64,000 nt of DNA from Actinomadura_C sp036008685 (GTDB taxonomy: Bacteria > Actinomycetota > Actinomycetes > Streptosporangiales > Streptosporangiaceae), in assembly GCA_036008685.1 (NCBI GenBank), contig DASYNF010000210.1, positions 92,090-156,089 of the forward strand, in the 5' to 3' direction. Made by a program: the position numbers and the translations under genes. The notes under the pieces were generated by a model. The model saw only the letters and a program-made list of their open reading frames with translations, was not told the DNA's origin and ran no database searches. The stretch's first letter is position 1. Every line of letters starts with the position of its first letter. Below are positions 17,737 to 26,279 of this stretch, in pieces.

Positions 17737-18425
17737 GCCTCACGCGCTTCCACCTGTCCGGCTACGTCAGGTCCCTGCGGGCGTTTCAACCACTGCTGGC
17801 CATCACTCTGCTGGCCGTCCTGGTGTTCCTCGGCAGCCCCGGGACGCCGGACCGGGTCACGACCCTGAAACTCATCGTCGGCGGCTATGGCGACAGCGCC
17901 GCGCTGCTGTTCCCGGTGTGGGCATGGGCGGCCAGGGGACTGCTCGACACCGAGCCCGACGGCCAGCGGGAGCTGTCCGCCCTCGCGGCCGGCCGGATCA
18001 GGGCGCCGGCCGCCGCGCTCCTGGCTGCGTACATCCTCAACGTGTCCCTCGGAGTCCTGCTGTTCGCCGTGCCTCTCGTCAACGGCCTGAGCGCCGGCGT
18101 CCCGGCCCCCGCCCTGTGGACGGCAGTGGCCCTGCACCTCGTGGTGGCGGTGCCGGCGACGCTGCTCGGGGCGCTCACCAGCCACGCCGTGCTCTCCTCG
18201 ACCGCGGTCTCCATCCTGGTGCTGCTGAGCGGGTGCGTGGCGCTCCTGCTCCTGAGCATGGGACCGCTGAGCCCGGTCTCGATCCCGATGATCGAGTGGC
18301 TGCGGGCCGCACACGAGGGCCCGGGTCGCTTCACCTCCGCCTTTCCCGGCGTGGCGGCGCACATCGCACTCTGGTCCGCCGTGGCGGGAGCCGGCTATGC
18401 CATGGCGCGCAGGGGCCGGCCGTGA
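17730..18425 (+). CDS. ABC transporter membrane subunit
   Basis: A 231-aa protein with about six hydrophobic helices, at roughly 21-37, 52-68, 90-110, 122-145, 157-178 and 205-225. It has no signal peptide and no recognised binding motif. Translation starts at GTG 17730 inside the end of the ATPase gene, showing tight coupling. It is likely the channel half of a small ABC-2-like exporter. Confidence 0.8.
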   Translation: MLSLTRFHLSGYVRSLRAFQPLLAITLLAVLVFLGSPGTPDRVTTLKLIVGGYGDSAALLFPVWAWAARGLLDTEPDGQRELSALAAGRIRAPAAALLAAYILNVSLGVLLFAVPLVNGLSAGVPAPALWTAVALHLVVAVPATLLGALTSHAVLSSTAVSILVLLSGCVALLLLSMGPLSPVSIPMIEWLRAAHEGPGRFTSAFPGVAAHIALWSAVAGAGYAMARRGRP

Positions 18426-18447
18426 GGGCCCCGGTGGCCGCGGTCGC

Positions 18448-18957
18448 CTAAGCGCCGTCGAGGGCGGAGGCGAGCTGGGCGAGGAAGGCGTCGACCTCCC
18501 GCTCGTCATAGCCCGGACCGAAACGTACGGTCCGGAACAGGCTCTCCCGTACGTCCCGGCCGGTGATCGGCGGCTCCAGGCCGCGCAACCCGGCGATCAC
18601 CCGCTCGAGGAACGTGTCCACGTCCCTCACGTCGTAACCGGTGCGGATCCGGACCCCGCGGAACTGGACGCTCTCGATCCAGCCGATCAGCCAGGCGAGG
18701 CGGGCCTGCGGGCGTTTGGGCCGCAGCCGCCGCGGGCCCGTGGCCGCCAGCCGCCGGATGTGCTCGTGCAGTGCCTCGTCGACCACCCGGCGGTCATAGC
18801 CGCGGGTGGAGAGGTCGAAGCGGCTCGCCCGTACCTCCGCGGCCGTTATGGCCGGGGTCTGCGGCGATCCGCCCTCGGCCGTCGCCGTGATCCGCTGGAT
18901 CAGCGTGTCGACCTGGGTGCGGTTGTATCCGCGCAACGCCGCCGGGAAGTGCGACAT
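18448..18957 (-). CDS. DivIVA domain repeat protein (four motif copies)
   Basis: A 169-aa protein built from four repeats of the DivIVA N-terminal motif: GYNRTQVDTLI, GYDRRVVDEAL, GYDVRDVDTFL and GYDEREVDAFL. The last two are preceded by VQFRGVRIRT and LFRTVRFGP. It lacks the long coiled coil of true DivIVA. This is the DivIVA-repeat family known in actinobacteria; a role at curved membranes or in cell-wall growth is inferred. ATG 18957 is 8 bp after the rlmN stop, so it is the second gene of that unit. Confidence 0.85.
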   Translation of the reverse strand: MSHFPAALRGYNRTQVDTLIQRITATAEGGSPQTPAITAAEVRASRFDLSTRGYDRRVVDEALHEHIRRLAATGPRRLRPKRPQARLAWLIGWIESVQFRGVRIRTGYDVRDVDTFLERVIAGLRGLEPPITGRDVRESLFRTVRFGPGYDEREVDAFLAQLASALDGA

Positions 18958-18965
18958 CGGGCTCC

Positions 18966-20081
18966 TCAGTCCTGGGTGGCGGCGGCGAGCTGGCCGCACG
19001 CACCGTCGATCTCCCTGCCACGCGTGTCCCGCACCGTCACGGGCACGCCGTGCGCCTCCAGCCGCGCGACGAACTCCTTCTCGTCCCGCGGGCGTGAGGC
19101 GGTCCACTTGGAGCCCGGCGTCGGGTTCAGCGGGATGAGGTTGACATGGACGAGGTGCCCCCGCAACAGCTTCCCGAGCAGATCCGCCCGCCATGCCTGA
19201 TCGTTGATGTCCTTGATCATCGCGTATTCGATGGAGACCCGGCGTCCGGTCTTGTCGGCGTAGGCCCACGCCGCGTCGAGGACCTCTCCTACCTTCCACC
19301 GGGTGTTGATGGGGACGAGCTCGTCCCGGAGTTCGTCGTCGGGCGCGTGCAATGACACGGCGAGCCGTACGGACAGGTTCTCCTCCGTGAGCCTCTGGAT
19401 CGCCGGGACCAGTCCCACCGTGGAGACGGTCACCGAGCGCTGCGAGATGCCGAGCCCGCCGGGAACCGGGTCGGTGATCCTCCGCACCGCGCCCAGCACG
19501 GCCTTGTAGTTGGCCAGCGGCTCGCCCATGCCCATGAACACGATGTTCGAGACCCGGCCGGGTCCGCCCGCGACCTCTCCACGTGCCAGCGCGCGCGCGC
19601 CCGCCGCGACCTGTTCGACGATCTCGGCGGTCGAGAGGTTGCGCGTGAGCCCGGCCTGCCCCGTGGCGCAGAACGGGCAGTTCATCCCACACCCCGCCTG
19701 TGACGACACGCACACGGTGACCCGGTCGGGATAGCGCATCAGCACGGATTCGATGAGCGTCCCGTCGAAGGCCTTCCACAACGACTTGAGAGTCCGGCCG
19801 TCGTCGGTGGTCTGCTGCCGCAGCGGCGTCAGGAGGGTCGGCAGCAGCTCGCCGACGAGCCGGTCGCGCACCGCTGCGGGGAGGTCGGTCATGGCCGCCG
19901 GGTCGTCCGCCAGGCGCGCGAAATAGTGCCGCGAAAGCTGATCGGCACGGAAGGGCTTCTCCCCCAGCGCGGCCACGGCCTCCCTGCGCTCGGCCGGGGC
20001 CAGGTCGGCGAGATGGCGGGGGGGCTTGGCCCGGCGGGGAGCGACGAAGGTCAGCTGGCCTGGGCTGGGGGTCGAAGACAT
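18966..20081 (-). CDS. rlmN: Dual-specificity 23S rRNA A2503 / tRNA A37 C2-methyltransferase
   Basis: RlmN is a radical-SAM enzyme methylating C2 of adenosine in 23S rRNA and some tRNAs. The cluster motif is CGMNCPFC, the SAM region includes FMGMGEPLANY, and the conserved catalytic Cys is in IDGACGQL near the C-terminus. About 371 aa, normal. I chose ATG 20081 with CAGGTG upstream; an in-frame extension reaches 20099. Divergent from the SUFU gene. Confidence 0.96.
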   Translation of the reverse strand: MSSTPSPGQLTFVAPRRAKPPRHLADLAPAERREAVAALGEKPFRADQLSRHYFARLADDPAAMTDLPAAVRDRLVGELLPTLLTPLRQQTTDDGRTLKSLWKAFDGTLIESVLMRYPDRVTVCVSSQAGCGMNCPFCATGQAGLTRNLSTAEIVEQVAAGARALARGEVAGGPGRVSNIVFMGMGEPLANYKAVLGAVRRITDPVPGGLGISQRSVTVSTVGLVPAIQRLTEENLSVRLAVSLHAPDDELRDELVPINTRWKVGEVLDAAWAYADKTGRRVSIEYAMIKDINDQAWRADLLGKLLRGHLVHVNLIPLNPTPGSKWTASRPRDEKEFVARLEAHGVPVTVRDTRGREIDGACGQLAAATQD

Positions 20082-20165
20082 CACCTGCCAGTGTCTCAAA
20101 CGTACCGGCGTGCTTGGGCCAAAGGCGGCCCTTCACATACGTGGACTGCACTAAAGTCATGATCT

Positions 20166-21356
20166 ATGCCGGTATTGCGCAGAGGCCCCTCGGCGCCACA
20201 GGCCTCCGCCACCAGGGTCCTCCTCACTGACACGAGTCCCTACCGCAGCCGAACCCTCACCGTGGAGACCGACGGCACCACCACGGTCGCCTATCTGCGG
20301 GACGCGCGGGACGACGTCATCGGCGCGGTGTGGATCGCCAACCACCGGGCCGCCGAGCCCGGCGTGGACACGGCCCGGCTCGACGCCGGACTCCCCCCGG
20401 TCATGCACTCCGACGGGACCAGGCATCCCGGCGGCCTGCCGATGCTGGACCCCGCGGCCCTCGAGGTGGTGTGGTTCGAAGAGGGCGACGGCGCCGCGGT
20501 GCTGCAGGACGGCGAGCCCATCTGCGTCATCCCGGTGTGGTCGGAGATCAACCGGGGCATCCCCGGTTACAGCCGCGACGCGACCACCCGGACGCCCTTC
20601 GCCTTCCCACTGCACGACGAGATCGAAGAGCTCGGCACGCGGATCCGGCAGGCACAGGCCTACTGGGACTGGCGGGCCGGTGAGAACGCCTGGCCGGGCT
20701 TCCAGCAGTCGCTCCTCGGCCATCTGCTGGACCGGCTCGGCCCCGGCGGGCACTACTGGCACGACGTCGGCCGTCAGTGGCGCGGTGGCACCGCTCCGGC
20801 CCCCACCGTGGGGGTCTCCGAACGGCCGCCGCAGCCGGGGCGCGACTACACCGTGCTCAGCACGGTGGGGATGAGCTGCCAGCGGATGCCCACCGTGGAG
20901 CTGTACGAGGACGACGTGTCACCGCTCACGCGGATCGAACTGGCGGTGGCCACCACGCTGCCGAGCCAGCGTGCGGGCAGCGTCTTTCCCTGGCTCGCCC
21001 AGTATCCGTGGCGGTCGGTGACCTGGTTCGCACCCGGGGACGTGGTGAAGTGGTATCACGAGCCGCGGACCTTCCCGCTGAACGGCTCGGCGTCCCCGGC
21101 CGGCGCCACCCCCGCGGGAGCATCCGGTCCGCCACCGTCCCAATGGGAGGGCGTCCTCCTGCTGGACGAGCCGAGCCGGCTCCCCGGGCCGGTCGCCCCA
21201 GGCCTGTCCGGATGGTCCTTCGGCGGCGATCCCGTGAAGTGGCTCTGGCTCGTGCCGATCACCGATGAGGAGCGTCAGTACGCCAAGGCCCAGGGCTCTG
21301 ACGCCCTCGTCAGAAGGCTCGCGCAACAGGGCCGCAGCTGGGTTGTCGGGCCCTGA
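20166..21356 (+). CDS. SUFU (suppressor of fused) domain protein
   Basis: A 396-aa protein whose C-terminal half (about residues 200-396) resembles bacterial SUFU-domain proteins: RDYTVLSTVGMSCQRMP, FPWLAQYPW, and the end WLWLVPITDEERQYAK. The N-terminal half has an unassigned region (EVVWFEEGDGAAVLQDG). Bacterial SUFU proteins are often polymorphic-toxin immunity proteins or of unknown role; no toxin gene is next to it. The ribosome site is poor; ATG 20166 is the only reasonable start. Confidence 0.75.
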   Translation: MPVLRRGPSAPQASATRVLLTDTSPYRSRTLTVETDGTTTVAYLRDARDDVIGAVWIANHRAAEPGVDTARLDAGLPPVMHSDGTRHPGGLPMLDPAALEVVWFEEGDGAAVLQDGEPICVIPVWSEINRGIPGYSRDATTRTPFAFPLHDEIEELGTRIRQAQAYWDWRAGENAWPGFQQSLLGHLLDRLGPGGHYWHDVGRQWRGGTAPAPTVGVSERPPQPGRDYTVLSTVGMSCQRMPTVELYEDDVSPLTRIELAVATTLPSQRAGSVFPWLAQYPWRSVTWFAPGDVVKWYHEPRTFPLNGSASPAGATPAGASGPPPSQWEGVLLLDEPSRLPGPVAPGLSGWSFGGDPVKWLWLVPITDEERQYAKAQGSDALVRRLAQQGRSWVVGP

Positions 21357-21380
21357 CCGCCGGCCGTAGTGTTCTACGGC

Positions 21381-21641
21381 ATGATCATGCGAACGCTCGA
21401 CGGGCCGGCACGGGCGCCGCGGCCGGGCTCGCATCCGCAGATGATGACCGGACCCCAGGCCGGCGCCTACCCACAGGGCTACGCGCCTCCCGTACCGGGC
21501 GGGCAGGGGCACCAGCCGTATCCCTACGCCCCCCAGCAGGGCCTCCCACAGCAACACAACGCGCCTCAGCAGCACGGTCACCCGCAGCAGCACGCCGGTC
21601 CGCGGCAGCAGAGCGGCCCGCAGCGGCTCGACCAGCAGTGA
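21381..21641 (+). CDS. Short Pro/Gln/His-rich low-complexity protein
   Basis: An 86-aa reading frame of strongly biased composition with repeated PQQH/GPQ-type units (PQQHNAPQQHGHPQQHAGP). It has no cysteine, no membrane segment and no known domain. GTG 21369 and ATG 21381 are both possible starts; the ribosome site is weak. It follows the SUFU gene in the same direction by about 25 bp. It could be a real disordered protein or chance coding. Confidence 0.4.
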   Translation: MIMRTLDGPARAPRPGSHPQMMTGPQAGAYPQGYAPPVPGGQGHQPYPYAPQQGLPQQHNAPQQHGHPQQHAGPRQQSGPQRLDQQ

Positions 21642-21650
21642 CGGCGGCGC

Positions 21651-21685
21651 CCTGAGCCGTCACGGACCACGGACGGCGGCTCAGG
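21651..21685. terminator. Possible terminator between convergent genes
   Basis: An 8-bp stem CCTGAGCC (21651-21658) with GGCTCAGG (21678-21685) around a 19-nt loop. It overlaps the cdsA stop codon. Confidence 0.45.
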
Positions 21686-22583
21686 ACACGGGGACGAAGG
21701 CCTCCAGCAGCAGCCACACGATAGGAACCGTGGCCAGCAGGGAGTCGAGCCGGTCCATGACCCCCCCGTGCTCGGGGAGCACGCTCCCGAGGTCCTTGAT
21801 CCCGAGATCCCGCTTGATCATGGACTCGATCAGATCTCCGAGTGTGGCGGTGCAGACCACCGCGGCACCGAGCACCGCGCCCTGCCAGATCCGGCCGTCC
21901 AGGAGCCACGGCAGCAGCCACGCGCCGACGGCCATGCAGGCAACGGCCGAGCCCGCGAGACCCTCCCAGGTCTTCTTCGGGCTGATGGTCGGTGCGAGCT
22001 TGTGCCTGCCAAGGAAGGTGCCGGCGAAGAAGCCGCCGATGTCGCTGGCCACGGTGACGGCGATGAAGGTCAGGGTCCGGGCCGCGCCGTCCGTGGGTTC
22101 GAGCAGCAGCACCGCGAACCCACCGAGAAGCGGCACGTAGGCCACGGTGAAGACGGCCGCCGTGGCGTCCGGGACATAGCGGTCCGCTCCCTGGCGCATC
22201 CGCCAGACGAGCAGGCCGAGGACCGTGAGGGCAAAGGACCCCGCCAGTCCTTCGGGCCCGTAGAGATAGGAGAAGACCACCATGGCCAGGCCGCCGACGG
22301 CCACCGGGCCGAACGGCACCCGGATGCCACGGGACGAGAACGCCCCGGTGAGCTCCCGTACGGCCATGCCCAGGAAGACCACCAGGACGAGGAGGAAGAT
22401 CTCCTTTTTGATGTAAAGGGAGGCCACGACCATGGCGCCGAGCCCGGCCCCGACGCCGACGGCGATGGGGAGGTTGCGGCCGGGGCCGCGCTTCTTGCTC
22501 GGCGGTCGTTCCTCGTCCCCTGGGGAGGATACGTGCGGCCCCTCCCCGGGTGGCTCCGACTCCCGGGCCTGCTCCAAGGACAA
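21681..22583 (-). CDS. cdsA: Phosphatidate cytidylyltransferase
   Basis: Makes CDP-diacylglycerol from CTP and phosphatidate for phospholipid synthesis. A 300-aa polytopic protein with the family signature GDLIESMIKRDLGIKD followed by LPEHGGVMDRLDS near the C-terminus, preceded by about seven hydrophobic segments and a charged 35-aa N-terminal tail. The start is TTG 22583, 3 bp after the frr stop, with AGGGG just upstream. It is the last gene of the rpsB-tsf-pyrH-frr-cdsA series. Confidence 0.95.
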   Translation of the reverse strand: MSLEQARESEPPGEGPHVSSPGDEERPPSKKRGPGRNLPIAVGVGAGLGAMVVASLYIKKEIFLLVLVVFLGMAVRELTGAFSSRGIRVPFGPVAVGGLAMVVFSYLYGPEGLAGSFALTVLGLLVWRMRQGADRYVPDATAAVFTVAYVPLLGGFAVLLLEPTDGAARTLTFIAVTVASDIGGFFAGTFLGRHKLAPTISPKKTWEGLAGSAVACMAVGAWLLPWLLDGRIWQGAVLGAAVVCTATLGDLIESMIKRDLGIKDLGSVLPEHGGVMDRLDSLLATVPIVWLLLEAFVPVS

Positions 22584-22586
22584 CCC

Positions 22587-23144
22587 CTATACCTCGAGCA
22601 GTTCGGCCTTCTTGTGCTCGAGCAGCTCGTCGATCTTGGCGACGTACTTGTGCGTCGCGTCGTCGAGCTCCTTCTCAGCACGCCGGACATCGTCCTCGCC
22701 CGCCTCGCCGTCCTTGGCGAGCTTGTCGAGAGTGTCCTTGGCACGGCGCCGGATGTTGCGGATCGAGATCTTGCTGTCCTCGGCCTTGCCGCCCGCGACC
22801 TTGACGAACTCCCTGCGGCGCTCCTCCGACAGATCGGGGAAGACCACCCGGATGACGTTGCCGTCATTGGTGGGATTCACTCCCAGGTCGCTGCCACGGA
22901 TGGACTTCTCCACCGCACCCAGCGATGACTTGTCGAAGACCTGGACGATGATCATGCGGGGCTCGGGCATGGTGAACGACGCGAGCTGGTTGATCGGCGT
23001 CGGCGCACCGTAGTACTCCGCCGTGAGCTTGTTGAACATGGCGGGGGTCACCCGGCCGGTCCGGATGGTCGCAAAGTCCTCCTTGGCGACCACGACCGCC
23101 TTCTCCATCTTCTCCTCGGCCTCGAGGAGGGTCTCGTCGATCAC
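22587..23144 (-). CDS. frr: Ribosome recycling factor
   Basis: RRF splits post-termination 70S ribosomes together with EF-G. A 185-aa protein of normal length, with LLEAEEKMEKAV at the N-terminus, the loop KLTAEYYGAPTPINQLAS and the three-helix bundle. It follows pyrH by about 50 bp, the usual bacterial order. Confidence 0.98.
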   Translation of the reverse strand: MIDETLLEAEEKMEKAVVVAKEDFATIRTGRVTPAMFNKLTAEYYGAPTPINQLASFTMPEPRMIIVQVFDKSSLGAVEKSIRGSDLGVNPTNDGNVIRVVFPDLSEERRREFVKVAGGKAEDSKISIRNIRRRAKDTLDKLAKDGEAGEDDVRRAEKELDDATHKYVAKIDELLEHKKAELLEV

Positions 23145-23195
23145 TTCGGCTCCCGTCCCACGCGTTGTGTTGATACCCGGCCTCGGCCCGGCCGC

Positions 23196-24017
23196 TCAGC
23201 CGTGGACCGGGCCGACCAGCGTGCCGATCTTCTCACCTCGGACGGCCCGGCTGATATTGCCCTGCCCCATGAGGTCGAAGACGACGATGGGCAGCCCGTT
23301 GTCCATGCAGAGGCTGATGGCCGTGGCGTCCATGACCTTCAGGCTCCGCCGTAGGACTTCACCGTAATCCAACCGGTCGAACTTGACCGCGTCCGGATTC
23401 TTGCGCGGGTCCGCGTCGTAGACGCCGTCGACCTGCGTGCCCTTCAGGACCGCCTCCGCGCCGATCTCCAGCGCTCGCTGGGCGGCGCAGGTGTCCGTCG
23501 AGAAGAACGGCTGGCCGAGCCCGGCGCCGAAGATCACGACACGCCCCTTCTCGAGGTGCCGGATGGCCCGCCGCGGGATGTACGGCTCCGCGACCTGGCC
23601 CATCGTGATCGCGGTCTGCACCCGGGTGTCGAGTCCGAGCTTCTCGCAGAAGTCCTGCAGCGCCAGGCAGTTGATCACGGTGCCCAGCATGCCCATGTAG
23701 TCACCGCGGGAGCGGTCCATGCCCCCCTCGGACAGCTGCGCCCCGCGGAACATGTTCCCGCCTCCGCAGACCACCGCGACCTGTACACCATCGCGTACGG
23801 CCTCGGCGATCGCCTGGGCGACGTGCTGAACGACGGCCGGGTCGATGCCGAGCGGATCTTTCCCGGCGAACGCCTCGCCGGAGAGCTTCAGAAGCACGCG
23901 CCGCCAGCCGTGCGACCCGGATGACGACGGTGAGGACGGTGACGACGGTGAAGCCGCCATCGTGTCAGTGGTTGTGGTCTCCTGCACGGCGGCGGCCTCC
24001 TCGTTGTCGTACTTCAC
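23196..24017 (-). CDS. pyrH: UMP kinase with Ser/Pro-rich N-terminal extension
   Basis: Hexameric UMP kinase (amino acid kinase fold) phosphorylating UMP to UDP. Typical elements are RVLLKLSGEAF, VVCGGGNMFRG, QVDGVYDADPRKNP and VFDLMGQGNISRAVRG. The catalytic part starts near residue 38; before it is a Ser-Pro-rich tail (SPSSPSSPSSSGS). GTG 24017 is the longest start and ATG 23960 an alternative; neither has a strong ribosome site. Confidence 0.95.
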   Translation of the reverse strand: MKYDNEEAAAVQETTTTDTMAASPSSPSSPSSSGSHGWRRVLLKLSGEAFAGKDPLGIDPAVVQHVAQAIAEAVRDGVQVAVVCGGGNMFRGAQLSEGGMDRSRGDYMGMLGTVINCLALQDFCEKLGLDTRVQTAITMGQVAEPYIPRRAIRHLEKGRVVIFGAGLGQPFFSTDTCAAQRALEIGAEAVLKGTQVDGVYDADPRKNPDAVKFDRLDYGEVLRRSLKVMDATAISLCMDNGLPIVVFDLMGQGNISRAVRGEKIGTLVGPVHG

Positions 24018-24051
24018 GCGCTGTGACGCTTTCGGTTTCAGCCGAGGGCCT

Positions 24052-24888
24052 TCAGAGCTGTCCCACCTTGAAGCGGGCGAATCGCTTGACGGTCACGCCC
24101 GCCTCGTCGAGGACCTTGGCGATGGTCTTCTTGTTGTCCTTGACGAACGCCTGCTCCAGGAGCACGAAGTCCCGGAAGTAGGCGTTGACCCGGCCCTCCA
24201 CGATTTTGGGGATGGCCTTCTCCGGCTTGCCCTCGTCGCGGGTGATCTGCTCGGCGAGCGCCCGCTCCTTCTCGATCGCCTCGGCCGGGATCTCATCACG
24301 GGTGAGGTACTTCGGAGACATCGCGGCGATCTGCTGGGCGATGTCCTTGGCGACGTCGGCGTCGGCCTTGTCGAGCTCGACCAGCACGCCGGTGGTCGGC
24401 GGCAGCTGCGGGTCGGACCTGTGCAGGTAGCTCGTAACGTAGCCGCCCTGGAAGCGGGCGAACCGGCGCACCTCGAGCTTCTCGCCGAGCTTGGCGCTGG
24501 TCTCCTCGATCAGCTCCTGCACGGTCCTGCCCGGCTCGATCTCGGCGCCCAGCAGAGCGGGCACGTCCGCGACGTCGCTGGAGGCCACGAACTCGGCGAT
24601 CCGGTTCGCGAGCTCGATGATCTGCTCGTTCTTGGCGACGAAGTCCGTCTCGCAGTTGAGCTCGAGCAGCACGCCGTCGGTGTCGCCGTTGAAGTGCGTG
24701 GCCACCAAGCCGTTGCCGGCCGTGCGCTGGGCGCGCTTGCCGACGTCCTTGGCACCCTTGAGACGCAGGAGCTCGACGGCCTTGTCGAAGTCGCCCTCCG
24801 CCTCCTCGAGAGCCTTCTTACAGGCCATCATCCCGGAGCCGGTCAGCTCCCGGAGCCGCTTGACGTCCGCGGCGGTGAAGTTCGCCAT
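24052..24888 (-). CDS. tsf: Elongation factor Ts
   Basis: Nucleotide exchange factor for EF-Tu. 278 aa. It has the N-terminal UBA-like region (VKRLRELTGSGMMACKKAL) and the core motif LNCETDFVAKNE. It follows rpsB across a gap holding a strong hairpin, a common arrangement that can lower tsf relative to rpsB. Confidence 0.98.
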   Translation of the reverse strand: MANFTAADVKRLRELTGSGMMACKKALEEAEGDFDKAVELLRLKGAKDVGKRAQRTAGNGLVATHFNGDTDGVLLELNCETDFVAKNEQIIELANRIAEFVASSDVADVPALLGAEIEPGRTVQELIEETSAKLGEKLEVRRFARFQGGYVTSYLHRSDPQLPPTTGVLVELDKADADVAKDIAQQIAAMSPKYLTRDEIPAEAIEKERALAEQITRDEGKPEKAIPKIVEGRVNAYFRDFVLLEQAFVKDNKKTIAKVLDEAGVTVKRFARFKVGQL

Positions 24889-24922
24889 CGTTTCGCTGTC
24901 TCTCTCGTCGAATTGTACGGTC

Positions 24923-24952
24923 CACGGCGGCCCCCCCGGGGGGGCCGCCGTG
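24923..24952. terminator. rpsB-tsf intergenic hairpin
   Basis: A 30-bp perfect palindrome: CACGGCGGCCCCCCC at 24923-24937 with its exact complement at 24938-24952. It lies between the rpsB stop and the tsf start on the minus strand and could act as an attenuating terminator or processing site. Confidence 0.8.
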
Positions 24953-24997
24953 ACCCGGCTCAGGTTGAACGCGGCTCAGGCCCTGCGGGCCCGGGCC

Positions 24998-25999
24998 TCA
25001 GACGCGCTCGCCCTCGGCGGCCGGCGCCTCCGAAGCGGCCTCAGCGGCCGGCTCGACGGTCGCCTCAGGAGTCGCCTCGACAGTCGCCTCAGGAGTCGCC
25101 TCGACAGTCGCCTCAGGAGTCGCCTCGACGGTCGCCTCAGCGGCCGGCTCGACGGTCCCCTCAGGAGTCGCCTCGGCCGGCGCCTCCGGAGCAGCCTCGG
25201 CCTTCTCGCCGTCCTTGTCGCCCACGAGCAGCTCGCGCTCCCACTCGGCCAGCGGCTCGGTCCCGGCGCCCGCGGCGGGCTTCTCGTCCCCACCGGAGGT
25301 GGCACCGGCGCGGGCGATGAGCCCGTCGGCGACCGCGTCGGCCACGACGCGGGTCAGCACGCTGACGCTGCGGATGGCGTCGTCGTTACCCGGGATCGGG
25401 TAGTCGACCTCGTCCGGGTCGCAGTTGGTGTCGAGGATCGCCACCACCGGGATGCCCAGCTTGCGGGCCTCGCTGACGGCGATGTGCTCCTTCTTCGTGT
25501 CCACGATCCAGATGGCGCTCGGAACCTTGGCCATGTCGCGGATACCACCGAGCGTGCGCTCGAGCTTGTCCTTCTCACGCTTGAGGCCGAGGAGTTCCTT
25601 CTTGGTCATCCCGGAGCCGGCCACATCGTCGTAGTCGAGCTCCTCGAGCTCCTTGAGGCGGGTCAGCCTCTTGTGCACGGTGGAGAAGTTGGTGAGCATG
25701 CCACCCAGCCAGCGCTGGTTGACGAAGGGCATGCCGACGCGGAGCGCCTGGTCGGCAATGGCCTCCTGGCCCTGCTTCTTGGTCCCCACGAAGAGGATCG
25801 AGCCGCCGTGCGCGACCGTGGCCTTGATGAACTCGAAGGCGCGGTCGATGTGCGACAGCGACTGCTGCAGGTCGATGATGTAGATGCCGTTGCGCTCGGT
25901 GAGGATGAAGCGCTTCATCTTCGGGTTCCAGCGGCGCGTCTGGTGTCCGAAGTGCACGCCGCTCTCGAGCAGCTGCCTCATGGTAACGACGGGTGCCAT
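24998..25999 (-). CDS. rpsB: 30S ribosomal protein S2 with long acidic repeat tail
   Basis: Small-subunit protein S2. The conserved part (about residues 1-235) includes LLESGVHFGHQTRRWNPKMK and FVNQRWLGGMLTN. The C-terminal ~80 residues are an acidic Ala/Glu/Pro/Thr/Val tail built from the 8-residue unit EATPEATV. Start ATG 25999 has AGGAGAA 9 nt upstream. At 333 aa it is much longer than typical S2 (about 240-300 aa). First gene of the tsf-pyrH-frr-cdsA series. Confidence 0.97.
   Translation of the reverse strand: MAPVVTMRQLLESGVHFGHQTRRWNPKMKRFILTERNGIYIIDLQQSLSHIDRAFEFIKATVAHGGSILFVGTKKQGQEAIADQALRVGMPFVNQRWLGGMLTNFSTVHKRLTRLKELEELDYDDVAGSGMTKKELLGLKREKDKLERTLGGIRDMAKVPSAIWIVDTKKEHIAVSEARKLGIPVVAILDTNCDPDEVDYPIPGNDDAIRSVSVLTRVVADAVADGLIARAGATSGGDEKPAAGAGTEPLAEWERELLVGDKDGEKAEAAPEAPAEATPEGTVEPAAEATVEATPEATVEATPEATVEATPEATVEPAAEAASEAPAAEGERV
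25055..25174. repeat. Five tandem 24-bp units inside rpsB
   Basis: Units at 25055-25078, 25079-25102, 25103-25126, 25127-25150 and 25151-25174. The second and third copies are identical; the others differ at a few bases. They encode the acidic 8-residue repeats of the S2 tail and keep the reading frame. Confidence 0.9.
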
Positions 26000-26218
26000 T
26001 GCCCGTGTTCTCCTGTCCGGCCCCATGCGGGGCACGTTTGGTTGCCTGTTGCGTCCGGACCCGCCCCGCCGCGGCTGCCGCGGACCTAGAGACGTGCCCC
26101 ACCTGAATCCGGTGGCCGGCAGACGCGTGAATTCGACCGTCGCGGGTATGCACGTCGGCCGTCTGGCAAGTTTACGGGAGGAAGGGCCGTCTCGCCGAAT
26201 CGCGGGCCCGCCGCCCGG

Positions 26219-26227
26219 TTATCCACA
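26219..26227 (+). promoter_or_regulatory. DnaA-box sequence TTATCCACA
   Basis: A perfect match to the consensus DnaA box, 53 bp upstream of the M23 peptidase start. A second copy lies at 28042-28050. Function is inferred only from sequence. Confidence 0.5.
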
Positions 26228-26279
26228 GTCTGCGGCGAGGGGCTGGTGCCGGTCCCGCCCCGGCGGCCACGCTTCCCCC

